Shown here in pieces: positions 47,253 to 56,429 of a stretch of 64,000 nt of DNA. The notes under the pieces are model-generated. The model did not search any database and was not told where the DNA came from. It was given only the letters and a program-made list of their open reading frames with translations. Position numbers and translations under genes: made by a program. The stretch is from the NCBI GenBank assembly GCA_958299035.1, contig CATQJL010000001.1, forward strand, positions 1,116,001 through 1,180,000, in the 5' to 3' direction. The DNA is from Cylicocyclus nassatus. Its lineage: Eukaryota > Nematoda > Chromadorea > Rhabditida > Strongylidae. How positions within the stretch are numbered: the stretch's first letter is position 1; every line of letters starts with the position of its first letter.

Positions 47253-48671
47253 TACTTGGGTAAATTCGAATTATCGAATAAATGAATCGGAAACTAAAAA
47301 TTTCGAATAAACAAATATCGAGTAAATTCGAAATTAAAAAATTCTCGAATGAATGAATCCCGAGTAAAATCGAAAAATTAAAATTATTGAATGAATGAAT
47401 ATCGAGTATATTCGAACAGTGGAAATCGAATTTCGAATAAATACTCGAATGATTTATCGAATAACTAAAGCAATTATATCTAAAACCTGCTGACATATTC
47501 GGCTGAGGCGATCCAATTATAGGCAGCACCTAACATCCACTATACCAATTCCTACTCAAGATTTTCCAAAAATCGGTAAAAATGATGAAACAAATTTTAT
47601 TTTTGAATCAGCACCCTCATTTACCCCCTGTACCAACTCTCTCTCCAAAAATCGATAAAAGCATAAAAGTAAATTTATAGCCATAATCAGCAACCCCACT
47701 TACCTCCTTGTACCCACTCCCAGCCCCGTAGCTCAAAATACCAAAATCGATAAAATCGAAGCAAATTTTTATCCATAATCAGCACCCTTACATACCCCTA
47801 TGCCAACTCCAAGCCCCGTAGCTTTTTCCAAAAATCGATGAAGTCGGTCGGTTGGTAACTAGTTTATACATCAGCAAAACCTCACATTCTACTTCCCATT
47901 ATCTACTGAACAAAACTTTATTGCAAGGTGATATAATTGCAAAATTTGGCGGTCTAATCCTCCGCTACAGCTGCGACGTATTTTAGTCAAAATACCCAAT
48001 TCGCGAAAATAAGGTAAAGAATAAAGGCAGTTGTGCAGCGTGAGTTTTACAAGATGTTTTACAAGCAGGATTGCTTGCTCATTAGTGTGGACCTTTGCGT
48101 ATCAAAAACATGAGCAATGCAAAGGAATAGAAACCAGCTTGTCACACCCTTCCAGTACATGAACTCGTAACATGAGCTTGAATTTGATAGCTGTTTTTTT
48201 TGCTGATTTGATGCCAATAGCAGTTCGAACTATCTCATTGATCCAAAAGCGATTAATCAGAATCCATATCTAATTTTGAATTGGCGCAAGGATTTGCAGG
48301 AATGCGAAATTGCATACAGTTCAAAGGCCATCACGGTTGCAAAAAGGTGCATTACCGAGTTTTGCGGAAAAAACGCAGATAAAGCGATCTTAATACTCAG
48401 CAGTTGGCTCTGCAACAGACTCGAATAATCGTACGTAATTCATTCGAATACAAATTCGAATAAAACATGCGAATAAAACATTCGAATAATGTTTATTCGA
48501 AACCCCTTTTGTGATTATTCGAGTTTTCGAATTTTATTCAAAAACCTGTTTTTCTTTATTCGAGTTTCGAATACTAATCGAAAATAGAAAAACTCCGAAT
48601 ATCAAGTTTTGAATACATATTCGAATGTTTTATTCGAATAATCAAATTTTTATTCGATTCGGACCCAAGTA
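47253..48671. mobile_element. TA-flanked element with TTCGAATA-rich ends, 1,419 bp
   Basis: TA flanks both sides (47251-47252 and 48672-48673). The inverted ends are TACTTGGGTAAATTCGAATT and TACTTGGGTCCGAATCGAAT. About 210 bp on the left and 245 bp on the right consist of imperfect units of roughly 30-40 bp around AATTCGAATA and ATATCGAGTA. The middle (47470-48420) is unique, with three similar 'CAGCACCC...TACC.CC..TACC(A/C)ACTC' segments near 47610, 47690 and 47780. The left-end type recurs at 63327-63495. No transposase. Confidence 0.75.
47605..47825. repeat. three ~80-bp tandem units
   Basis: Segments beginning 'CAGCACCCTCATTTACCCCC', 'CAGCAACCCCACTTACCTCC' and 'CAGCACCCTTACATACCCCT' lie about 80 bp apart, each followed by 'CCAAAAATCGATAAAA'-like sequence. 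An additional partial unit precedes at about 47530. They lie inside the element above. Confidence 0.7.
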
Positions 48672-48804
48672 TAGCTTCTATGCTTCTTAAAAAAAAGTCT
48701 CGCTTGACTTTTGCGCAATTTTACGAAGTTAACTTTGACTCTTGGCCCTAAACGTAAAGAAAAGCAAAGTATGAGTGGACCCTTAGAGTTGCGCACTCGA
48801 ACAG

Positions 48805-48895
48805 AGGAGCGTTCTGGCTCTCCCTGTCGCTTTTGGGCGCTCTCTGGAGCTTTTCGGCGCGCTTGGTTGCTTTTGGGCGCTATTGAGCAAAGTAT
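48805..48895. repeat. GCGCYC-type decamer tract, inverted orientation
   Basis: 'GTCGCTTTTGGGCGCTCTCT' and 'TTGCTTTTGGGCGCTATTGA' repeat a CTTTTGGGCGCT core about 40 bases apart. This is the reverse complement of the tracts at 6992 and 44955. Confidence 0.55.
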
Positions 48896-49429
48896 GACGG
48901 TTTCCTCAGAGTGTTTTCCTGCTAAAACATGGCAGTTGGTCCCACTTTATGAAAGTCTATACTAATTTGACAATTGAAAAAAATCACTAACAGCGGGATT
49001 TCATACACTGCTAAAACGTCTTGGCTTGTCCTGAGTAAGCGCCAGTGAGCACTTCAGCTGACTATCAGCTAGATTTTGGCATTGTCAAACCGATTCTTAA
49101 ATGGCAAAGTTACGTTGAGGTTGAAATCTACTTTGAAGCATGCCCCAAGGTAAAATTTAACTTCGAGGTTTGTCGATGAATACGGCCACAGGACTACCCG
49201 CAGCACCAAGAATAATGCTTTTTCAGGCTTGCAAGAGCCAGTTCGTGTCGATGAAGGAGCTGTTGATACAGGCGTAAGTGCTCACGAAGAGTGCGAACAA
49301 ATGCGACGCTTGATCTGATTTCTGCCATACAGCAAAGGAATTGAAATTTTGATCTCAGAAATGCTGGAGTCATTTTCAGAAAGAATATCAAAAATCTCTC
49401 TGGGGCTGTAGAGGCAGAAGAAAGCTAAA

Positions 49430-49860
49430 AGTTTGGTGATCAGCGGCAATGAGGAACCGCGAGCGGGGTTGGGTGCCGTTGCTAGGCGCAAGCACCTTCA
49501 AGAAAAACTCGAAGAGGTGCATGATGCCCTAGACATCAACTGCCCCGAGCGATGTCTACATCTACAGGTTGGGAAAACCTAACGGCTTCCGCCGCGGCTC
49601 GTCAGACTTATACTGCCGTCGACATTTTATTGGAGGCGTGCTCTTAGCAAGGCCATACCCTTCGCCACGCGGGGTTTCCGGGCGTCTTCGTGCGTAAAAG
49701 CATGACTGAAAAGGAACGAAGAGTTGAGTTCAAACTTTGACAGACGGCCAGGGAACGGAACCAAGGAAGATTGGTGAAGGAATGGGTAGCGTATCGCGGG
49801 AAGCTAGATTACGCTTGCGTCCGATTTAGCAAATGGAAATCTGGGAAACATCTATATCTG
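49430..49860 (+). pseudogene. CR1-like LINE ORF1 fragment
   Basis: The C-terminal part of a LINE nucleic-acid-binding ORF1. Shifted frames preserve 'LVISGNEEP', 'LDINCP', 'RLGKPNGFR' and, in one frame at 49681-49737, 'GVFVRKSMTEKERRVEFKL'. A TGA follows where an Arg codon (CGA) would fit, and then 'ARERNQGRLVKEWVAYRGKL'. This is the basic, arginine-rich tail typical of nematode CR1-type ORF1. At least three frameshifts are present. Upstream bases to about 49200 may be more of ORF1 but are not recognisable. Confidence 0.65.
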
Positions 49861-49889
49861 CATGGCATACCGTTTTCGACTAGATGTTT

Positions 49890-50172
49890 TTTATTGAATG
49901 CGAGAAGTTTAGTAAATAAAATTCACCAATTTTATTTATTTTTGAACGAGTACTGCCCAGTAAACTTGATATTGCTTTTGTAACAGAGACTTAATTCACA
50001 CAAAACATATTTGATTGTGAAATTGTAAGTGGTTTTTCTTTTACGGTGTTCCGCCTAGATAGAGGCATTCGAAAAAGGGGTGGCGTATGCATTTTGGTTC
50101 ACGACAAATTACTTGTACAAAGATTAGAAGTTTCTAATTCCTAAGCCAATCTCTTAGCATTATCATTTTAAA
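49890..50172 (+). pseudogene. CR1-like LINE endonuclease, N-terminal part
   Basis: 'LLNARSLVNKIHQFYLFLNE' (49891-49950) is the start of an apurinic/apyrimidinic-type endonuclease (NxRSL motif). Shifted frames carry 'TETWLNS'-like remains and then 'RGIRKRGGVCILVHDKLLVQ' (about 50060-50120). The frame is broken at 49981 and again near 50050. The endonuclease would nick target DNA for target-primed reverse transcription. It is cut off at about 50172 by the TIR element and resumes at 51747. Confidence 0.75.
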
Positions 50173-50301
50173 AGAAGCTAACAAGGGAATGGTCAGAAAT
50201 CGAAGTGGCATTGGCACAACCTGCATTAGATGCAGCATTAAACGCTGACCCCAAATCTGTCTTCCTTATCTGCAGATCACTTTTGTGCATTGAATTATAA
50301 G

Positions 50302-51408
50302 CAGGGTTGAGCGTGAGGTCAGGCGCGCCCGACCTGGGGGGTCATCTTGAGGGTATTGACTGAGGGGGGGGGGGGTGGTCGTAATTAAGAACCGAATACG
50401 GGAGACGCTACGAAGGTGAAGAAGAAATGCGCTATTCCGGTGGATATCGCAATCACCAGTACTGAAGGAATGACGGTCGTAAACAGCATACTGATTGTTT
50501 CCGCAGAAATTTCAGTCAAATTCAAGTCTTCATCTTTTACCTTCACATATCATGAGGAAGCCAAGTAAGCTTGTGTGTAAAATGGGTATTATTTCCGTAA
50601 TCAACATGTCAGATTACCTCTATGAGCTCTAAACTCAATACCTAGCGCATTTTCTAGTGTTTCGCAACGTCTAGAAAGCGTGATTTTCAAACATGATTAA
50701 CTTGGCTTCAAAGGTGAAAATAGTCAGCTTTTTTATACTCATAGCCAAGTAACGTTACTTACAAGTCTTGTGAAAATCAGGCTTCATATCGCTTTCAAAT
50801 AATGAAGTAAGAAGTGCTGCCAAATTTCCAACCGGCGCGTTCTTTACATTAAGTGCTTTAACTCCACGGATTACTACAAGGTCGAAACAAGTCGAAATAA
50901 GCTCAAACACGTATTGTGGAATCTTCGAGAGTTGTGTTAGCGAATCACATAAAACTGGATGGAAAAGCTTCCTCGAAAATAAAGTTAATGGGGTCAGGCG
51001 CAACCCCTCAAAAGGTCAGGCCGCCTGAGCTTTAGAGGGGTTGCGCCTGACCCCCTTAACTTGCCTTCAATATTCAAAAATCGCTCCTTTTTTAGTATGA
51101 GTGTTGAGCGCAAAGCCTGTTCTTGCTATATCGAAAAAATGGAGCCAAAACTCCACCCCTGCAAAAACTATAGCTCTGAAAAGAGGGCTATCCAAGTTCA
51201 GGACTTGCCGTCAAGTTGCGTGTGGTTGTGCAATCGCAAAAAGTTGGGCCTACGGCCAGAAAACAAGAGTCATCCAGTAAAGGCTGCTCTTCTTCAAAAT
51301 ATCACAGTTTAAGGCCTTGGAGGTAAAAGGGAGGGGTCATTTTAGGTGCTTTTACGGGGGGGGGGGTCGTTTTTGAAAGACTTGTGCCTGACCACTTGCT
51401 CAACCCTG
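50302..51408. mobile_element. hAT-type non-autonomous element, 1,107 bp
   Basis: The flanks are identical 8-mers, ATTATAAG at 50294-50301 and 51409-51416. The ends CAGGGTTGAGCGTGAGGTCA and, inverted, CAGGGTTGAGCAAGTGGTCA are classic hAT-style CAGGG termini. The interior has two G-runs of 12-13 (about 50364 and 51355) and a 67-bp palindrome at 50993-51059 that repeats the terminal GGTCAGGCGC theme. No hAT transposase is visible. It is the innermost of three nested insertions. Confidence 0.9.
50993..51059. repeat. 67-bp central palindrome within hAT-type element
   Basis: GGGGTCAGGCGCAACCCCTC and, inverted, AAGGGGGTCAGGCGCAACCC pair around a short centre. The sequence GGTCAGGC also appears at both ends of the host element, suggesting end-to-end joining of two element copies. 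Confidence 0.8.
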
Positions 51409-51746
51409 ATTATAAGCCGTTAAAAGCCATTATTTTGCTAAGAAATTGTGTGTGTGAGGGGCAAACTTGGCCGTACAGAGCTACTTTGGCCCAGTGCTAG
51501 ACCAAAACATGCAGCTAGATCACTTCATATGGCCAGCACCTAAAGTTGAGCGAAAAGGGCAATAATGTGCTCAATCTTGGAACTTTTGTGCGCAATTTTT
51601 TTCGCAATAAAACTGGTCATAACCTGACTTACAAAGGCGCTCTGCACATAAGGAAGACAGATTTGAAATCAGCTTTTTAAGTTGCATTGAATGGTAGGCA
51701 GCTTGTTTGAATTGGCCACTTCGACTTCTGAGCATTCCCTTGTAAG

Positions 51747-52151
51747 TAGAATTAAACTCATATCAGTTTACCGACCTCCCAGTTGCCAAGTAAAAGAGAA
51801 TGACCTTACACATTTGTTAACCGTTAACCAATCTAACCAATGACTTGCAAGTCGATTGGAATTGCTCTAAATTATAACAACTCTTCTGCCAAATTGAACT
51901 TCTTTCACAAGATGGGTTTGAAAAAGCTAGTGAGGGGTGCAACTCATTACTCTTGATCTTGTTCTGTCTACATTAAAAGTTATATATGATGTGCAAAACT
52001 GCATCCTCTTGCAAACTCTGATCATTCTATGATAGGATTTGTACTGAATGAAGAAGTTTGCAAGCCCATTCTCTTTCCTAAATCCGTTTTTTTCCGAACA
52101 AATTTTTCTGCTCTTACCAGTGATCTCCTCAACATTGATTGGCTAGATGTA
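51747..52151 (+). pseudogene. CR1-like LINE endonuclease, C-terminal part
   Basis: 'LISVYRPPS' (about 51757-51783) is the conserved YRPPS strand of LINE endonucleases. The downstream 'SDHS' (52017-52028) is the Ser-Asp-His active-site motif. Several stops and shifts lie between them. A 72-codon frame at 52029 starts just after SDH and ends inside the mariner, so its last 32 residues are transposon-derived. The linker toward the RT domain is interrupted at 52151 and continues at 53100. Confidence 0.8.
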
Positions 52152-53097
52152 TTAGGTTGTCAAGAAAATAATGTCCGTTTTTATTTGCTTGCTTTAACAA
52201 AGCAACCAGACTCAACTCAACAAAGGGTAAGGGGTACCGTTCGATAGAGCAAAGCAAGCTCTACAAGGTGGCGCTCATGTCTCTGCGCCATGCTCGATCC
52301 ACGGAAAGTTCGAACTCAAAATCTAAAGATTTCCAAATGCCCAAAAAATCGAAAAAAATCGGATCTTCGTCCAAATAATTTCTACGGACCTCCCACTCGC
52401 TCACATCAATACTATCGATATCTGATATCCATATGTGCGATTGCCGTATTTTTTCCTTGACTAGAAACTGAGAAAACGAAAATTTCCCTGATTTTCTCAA
52501 AGCAAAGCTGAGCCGTTTTTGCATATGTAATTCTATACCACAAGCCTAGGTAAGCATAACTGTAGGTTTTCAGCCTATTTCGAGCGGTACTTTTCGAGAA
52601 ATGTCGATCTTAGCACTGAAACTGAAACGAAAAAATCCGAATTCGTTAATTTTCGAAAACTACCGGTTGGAATGGGCTGAAAATCTACAGTTATACTTAC
52701 CTAGGCTTGTAGTATAGAACTACATATGCAAAAACGGCTCAGCATTGCTTTGAGAAAATCAGGGAAATTTTCGTTTTCTCAGTTTCTAGTCAAGGAAAAA
52801 ATACGGAATCGCACATATGGATATCAGATATCGATAGTATTGATGTGAGAGAGTGGGAGGTCCGTAGAAATTATTTGGACGAAGATCTGATTTTTTTCGA
52901 TTTTTTGGGCATTTGGAAATCTTTAGATTTTGAGTTCGAACTCTCCGTGGATCGAGCATGGCGCAGAGACATGAGCGCCACCTTGTAGAGCTTGCTTTGC
53001 TCTATCGAACGGTACCCCTTACCCTTTGTTGAGTTGAGTCTGGTTGCTTTGTTAAAGCAAGCAAATAAAAACGGACATTATTTTCTTGACAACCTAA
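52152..53097. mobile_element. mariner-type foldback, 946 bp, near-complete palindrome
   Basis: TA flanks both sides (52150-52151 and 53098-53099). Inverted ends TTAGGTTGTCAAGAAAATAA are exact. The arms are nearly identical for about 440-450 bp and meet around a central spacer of about 60 bp at 52600-52660. 'GATAGAGCAAAGCAAGCTCT' is shared with the elements at 56485 and 1519. Removing it rejoins the LINE linker ('WLDVL' then 'YIFDQYVSMDDVYQRF'). Confidence 0.93.
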
Positions 53098-53099
53098 TA

Positions 53100-54127
53100 C
53101 ATATTTGACCAGTATGTTTCTATGGATGATGTCTACCAAAGGTTTTGCAGAGTTGTCTATAAGGCACTAGTGGTCCATGTTCCTTTTCGAATTCCTCAAC
53201 CTTACAATACCAGATATCACAACATATAGCAAACTCAATAGAACAAAAGCGCAGTCTTCTTTTGCTCATGAAGATTCGCACGAAGGTCCCTATAGTTCTA
53301 TGTATAAAAAGATTTTCTCTAATATAAAGGCCACCTGAAGAAAATTGTGAGCGAAAACTTCAGCAAAAATTTTCTCAAAGTATTTTTTCACTATGTTAGC
53401 ATAAAGCACAAGAGTTACTCTCGTCTACCCGTGCTTAAAGATGTTGAAGGTCATACATACAAAGGAAACATTGTGAAAGCTAACGTACTTGCAGATAATC
53501 TTGCTAGCTAGTGTGTTTATTCGGGAAAATGTGAATTTGATTCCCGTGATGAATTAGTTGGCACTACATCGACTAGATCACTCCTGTGTAACCTAAACTT
53601 TAATTCGTTTGATGTTCGGAAAATTTTGAAAATAATGAAATCTTCTATTAGCGAACCTTACGACGACATACCTCAGATCATATATAAAGAATGCACCGAC
53701 GCCCTCTGCAAACCTTTGGTATACATTTTCAATCTCTTCACGCTTCTGGGGTATTTCCCGGACTTTGGAAAAAAGCACTTACCACTTTTATTTCTAAGGT
53801 ACTTAGTGCAAATTTGGTGTCAGAGTTCCGCCCAATAAGCATGACTGCCTTGTTGATCAAGGTTATGGGGAGGATAATGCGAAATAAATTTAGTGATTGA
53901 TCAGTAAAATTTCGTTCAATGCCAGCTGAGAAGCACGGTTTCTTACACGGCGCGTCCACCTTAACCAACTAAGCAGACAGTTTGTTCAACTGGACCACTG
54001 CTATAGATGAAGGAGATTCCGTTGACCTTATTTTCATTGATCTGTCAAAAGCGTTTGATAAAGGTGTTTACTCATTGATTTACCTGCACTTTGAATTGTT
54101 GGCGCATAACGTGCAGTAATAAATAAA
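53100..54127 (+). pseudogene. CR1-like LINE linker and RT N-terminal half
   Basis: Shifted frames preserve the linker ('QYVSMDDVYQRFCRVV', 53109 on), 'NFSKNFLKVFFHYV' and, in the RT domain, 'DDIPQIIYKEC', 'FGIHFQSLHASGVFPGLWKK' (about 53720-53775), 'EFRPISMTALLIKV' (53823-53864) and motif A 'IFIDLSKAFDK' (54030-54062). Motif A holds the first catalytic aspartate. The frame changes between these segments. The RT would copy the LINE RNA at the nicked target. The end coincides with the Helitron insertion. Confidence 0.85.
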
Positions 54128-54511
54128 TCTTACATATAAAGCTGAATGTCTGTTTGTCTGTATGCCTGTCTGTCTGTCTGTTTGTCTGTACGTATGTTCC
54201 GAATAGAAAATTCCATTTCTGGACCGATCCGGACCAAACTTGGCACACATACGCTTCGGGGCTGGACAGGTGTCATAGGCCACTTTTCGTCATCGATCGA
54301 TATCGATTTTATCGATTTTTTGCAAAGTTTGAGCTACAGGGCTGGGAGTTGGCAGAGGGGGTAAGTGAGCATGCTGATTACTAACACAGGGGGAATAGAG
54401 AGTTGGAGTTGGTATGTAGAAGTGGGCACAGGGAGTGGTTGTACAAGGATAGGGATGGGAACTTTATCATAGCGTTTTGACAGGGTTGGGCGGAGCTGGT
54501 GAGCCAGCTAG
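54128..54511 (+). mobile_element. non-autonomous Helitron, 384 bp
   Basis: It starts with TC (TCTTACATATAAAGCTGAAT) after A and ends with CTAG before T, with the hairpin AGCTGG-TGAG-CCAGCT just inside the end. These are the defining features of Helitrons. A TCTG microsatellite (54146-54190) and 'GACCGATCCGGACCAAACTT' follow the 5' end, a layout I know from other invertebrate Helitrons. No Rep/helicase coding. It sits directly behind RT motif A of the LINE. Confidence 0.8.
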
Positions 54512-55109
54512 TAAATGAATAAATAGGTATTGGGTATTTGTGCCGGTTAGTCAACGCTTATTCTCTTTTAATCTTCATGACCCTATAATAGGCCGTAGAT
54601 TTTTGTTAGCCTTCAACAGCCCGTTCTTTTGTAGAGCAAGATGGTTGCAACGTCTGCCACCGGGTGTGCTTCGCTCCATTAGTAGCTCAGTTTTTAAGAT
54701 GAAATTGAGGAAAGTAGATCTGCAATATCTTAATAATTCAAAAGATTGATTTCTAGCAATTCATCAAGTTCCTTTCAAATCTAGCTTTCTCATTCTTGGT
54801 CCGTTGGCATTACAACAGCAGTCTGAGTATGAACAGTATGTTGGAATGGGTCGTCTATTGGAGTTTCAGATCATAATGTGCCGGTGTGTTGTTTCTTTCC
54901 ACCATCAACTTGTTCGTCTCCTTGTCTTTGTGTTTCATTCCTTTTATTAGGATCTCTTTAGCTCTCATCATACTACATATATATTTTGTCGACAGTTCTT
55001 ATCAGTTTGGTTATGCGTATGTTTTGCTGTCCTTTCAAAGTTTCACATTTTTTCCAGTAGGGATATAGTTAGCTAGCCTCCGCCAGTAGGCTCGCTAGCC
55101 TTCAAAAGG
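54512..55109 (+). other. rearranged LINE interior, expected RT motifs missing
   Basis: RT motifs B to D, including the YADD box, should lie here but cannot be found. About 54880-55105 instead shows a pyrimidine-rich tract then 'AGCTAGCC...GCTCGCTAGCC', resembling the LINE 3'UTR at 55900-56120. It could be a piece of a second copy or the result of recombination. Weak. Confidence 0.4.
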
Positions 55110-55720
55110 TGGATCCAACGTTTGGAAAACAGTAAGATCTCTTCTCTTAACAAAATTAGAGGTCGCTCAAGCCAAGTGCAATTACATGTTTCGTGGGTTC
55201 AGAACTATTGATGTAAAAATTCTCTTTCACCTTTTCCCTACCTATGTTCGCCGCTTATTGGAATACTGCACTCCGCTGTAGTCTCCCTCTGAGAAAGCTC
55301 TTATTGAAATTTTAGAAAGAGTCCAGAGATCGTTCACTGCCAGATTTCTTGCCCGAGCTGATTATTCCGATTGTCGTACAAATCTAAGCTCTCTATTCTA
55401 GCCGCTACTACTGTTGCTTTTAGAAGAAACCTTTATGACCAAAACTTTGTCTTCAAAATAATTACTAACAGGAGTAAATTAGAAATGCAAGATTTTTTCA
55501 GTCTATCGAATTTCAACAATTATACTAGAAGACACATGTTCAGGCTTGTAGTAGGGAAAGTGGGGAACCAGAAATTTTTCTTTAACTCTTTCTAAGTGTG
55601 TGTTATCAAAACACGGAATGGGCCCCCAAAGGAAGCTATCACCGCGATATCTACATTCATTTTCAATGGAGAAGCTCAAAAGTATCTGAAATTACAGGGG
55701 TTATTCTGACTACCATTTTC
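55110..55720 (+). pseudogene. CR1-like LINE RT C-terminal domain
   Basis: Shifted frames preserve 'YMFRGFRTIDVKILFHLFPT' (about 55182-55241), 'YVRRLLEYCTPL' followed by TAG where Trp (TGG) belongs, 'SPSEKALIEILERVQRSFTA' (about 55285-55344), then 'RNLYDQNFVFKII' and 'DFFSLSNFNNYTRRHMFRLV'. This is the standard CR1/Jockey-type tail: 'TYVRPLLEYCSPVWSP..ERVQRRFT'. It ends near 55710 and is followed by the 3'UTR. Confidence 0.85.
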
Positions 55721-56240
55721 CAGGGAACTTTTAGAGATTTCGACGTTTTTTTCTCGGCAGCAAATTCTGAATGATGGATGGTTTGGTCTCCCAGAAAACG
55801 AATACTTTCCGCGCTATGCTCGATGTTCCGTTTTTTCCGTTTTCCCATGTCAAAAAACGTATCTACCTCCAGTGATGCTCCTACCATTTTTATGTATTAC
55901 TTTCTTAAACTATCTTTTTTTTGCTTCAATGTTCTCCCGATTATCGTGTCTTTCTTTTTTCGTAATGAGCATCCCTCTCTTTCGAGGGTATTTATTTGTA
56001 CTGTTCCTTTCTTTGCGTCTCTTTTACTGTCTTTCCAAAAACTCTCATTTTTTCTTCTCTGGGTTATTGCTAGCTAGCCTTTCTGGGCTCCCAAATGGGG
56101 GTATCGCTGGCTCGCTATCTCCCAAACGGGGGTGTCGTTTTCGAAAGACATATAAGATTTTGGTCGACCGTTGGAATAATTAGTCTTGCTTGTCCAGAGT
56201 CACTTGATATCGACTTCATATTTAAATAAATAAATAAAAG
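55721..56240 (+). other. LINE 3'UTR and AAAT-repeat tail
   Basis: Pyrimidine-rich sequence (55890-56060), a paired GCTAGCTAGCC / GCTGGCTCGC segment and CCCAAA(T/C)GGGGGT repeats, then 'ATTTAAATAAATAAATAAAA' (about 56219-56238). A short tandem 3' tail in place of poly(A) is usual for CR1-type LINEs. Confidence 0.65.
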
Positions 56241-56429
56241 ATATGCCAGCAGATTGCCAGTGATAGTCTTCTGCTTTCAATTCATTTAGGTTTTGATGTT
56301 TTAGGTTAACCTCTAGGCCTTAGATCGCAAGTAGAACAAGAAGAAACTGATTTTGTTGAGATTAGCTGACTATTATTTGAATTTACTGTCACCTTGTCCT
56401 TGACTACGTTAGTATTGGCACACCTAGAG

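Larger units (their letters stand above)
50173..51746. mobile_element. TIR element inside LINE endonuclease, carrying hAT
   Basis: The left end, GAAGCTAACAAGGGAATGGT and AGAAATCGAAGTGGC, is matched by the inverted right end GCCACTTCGACTTCTGAGCA and TTCCCTTGTAAG. It is the same family as 20529-21720. 'CAAACTTGGCCGTACAGAGC' near 51464 matches 60045-60070. It sits between the 'LSIIIL' and 'LISVYRPPS' strands of the endonuclease. Without the inner hAT-type insert it would be about 460 bp. Confidence 0.82.
49200..56240 (+). mobile_element. CR1-like LINE relic with several insertions
   Basis: One LINE runs left to right: ORF1 (to about 49860), endonuclease (49890-50170, resuming 51747-52151), linker and RT start (53098-54127), RT C-terminus (about 55110-55720), a pyrimidine-rich 3' UTR, and a terminal AAATAAATAAATAAA tract (about 56222-56236). 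It is split by a TIR element (50173-51746) that holds an hAT-type element (50302-51408), by a mariner foldback (52152-53097) and by a Helitron (54128-54511). RT motifs B to D are missing, and 54512-55100 carries a second 3'UTR-like 'AGCTAGCC...GCTCGCTAGCC' segment, so some rearrangement occurred. CR1 clade is inferred from ORF order and motifs, not from an alignment. Confidence 0.75.
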
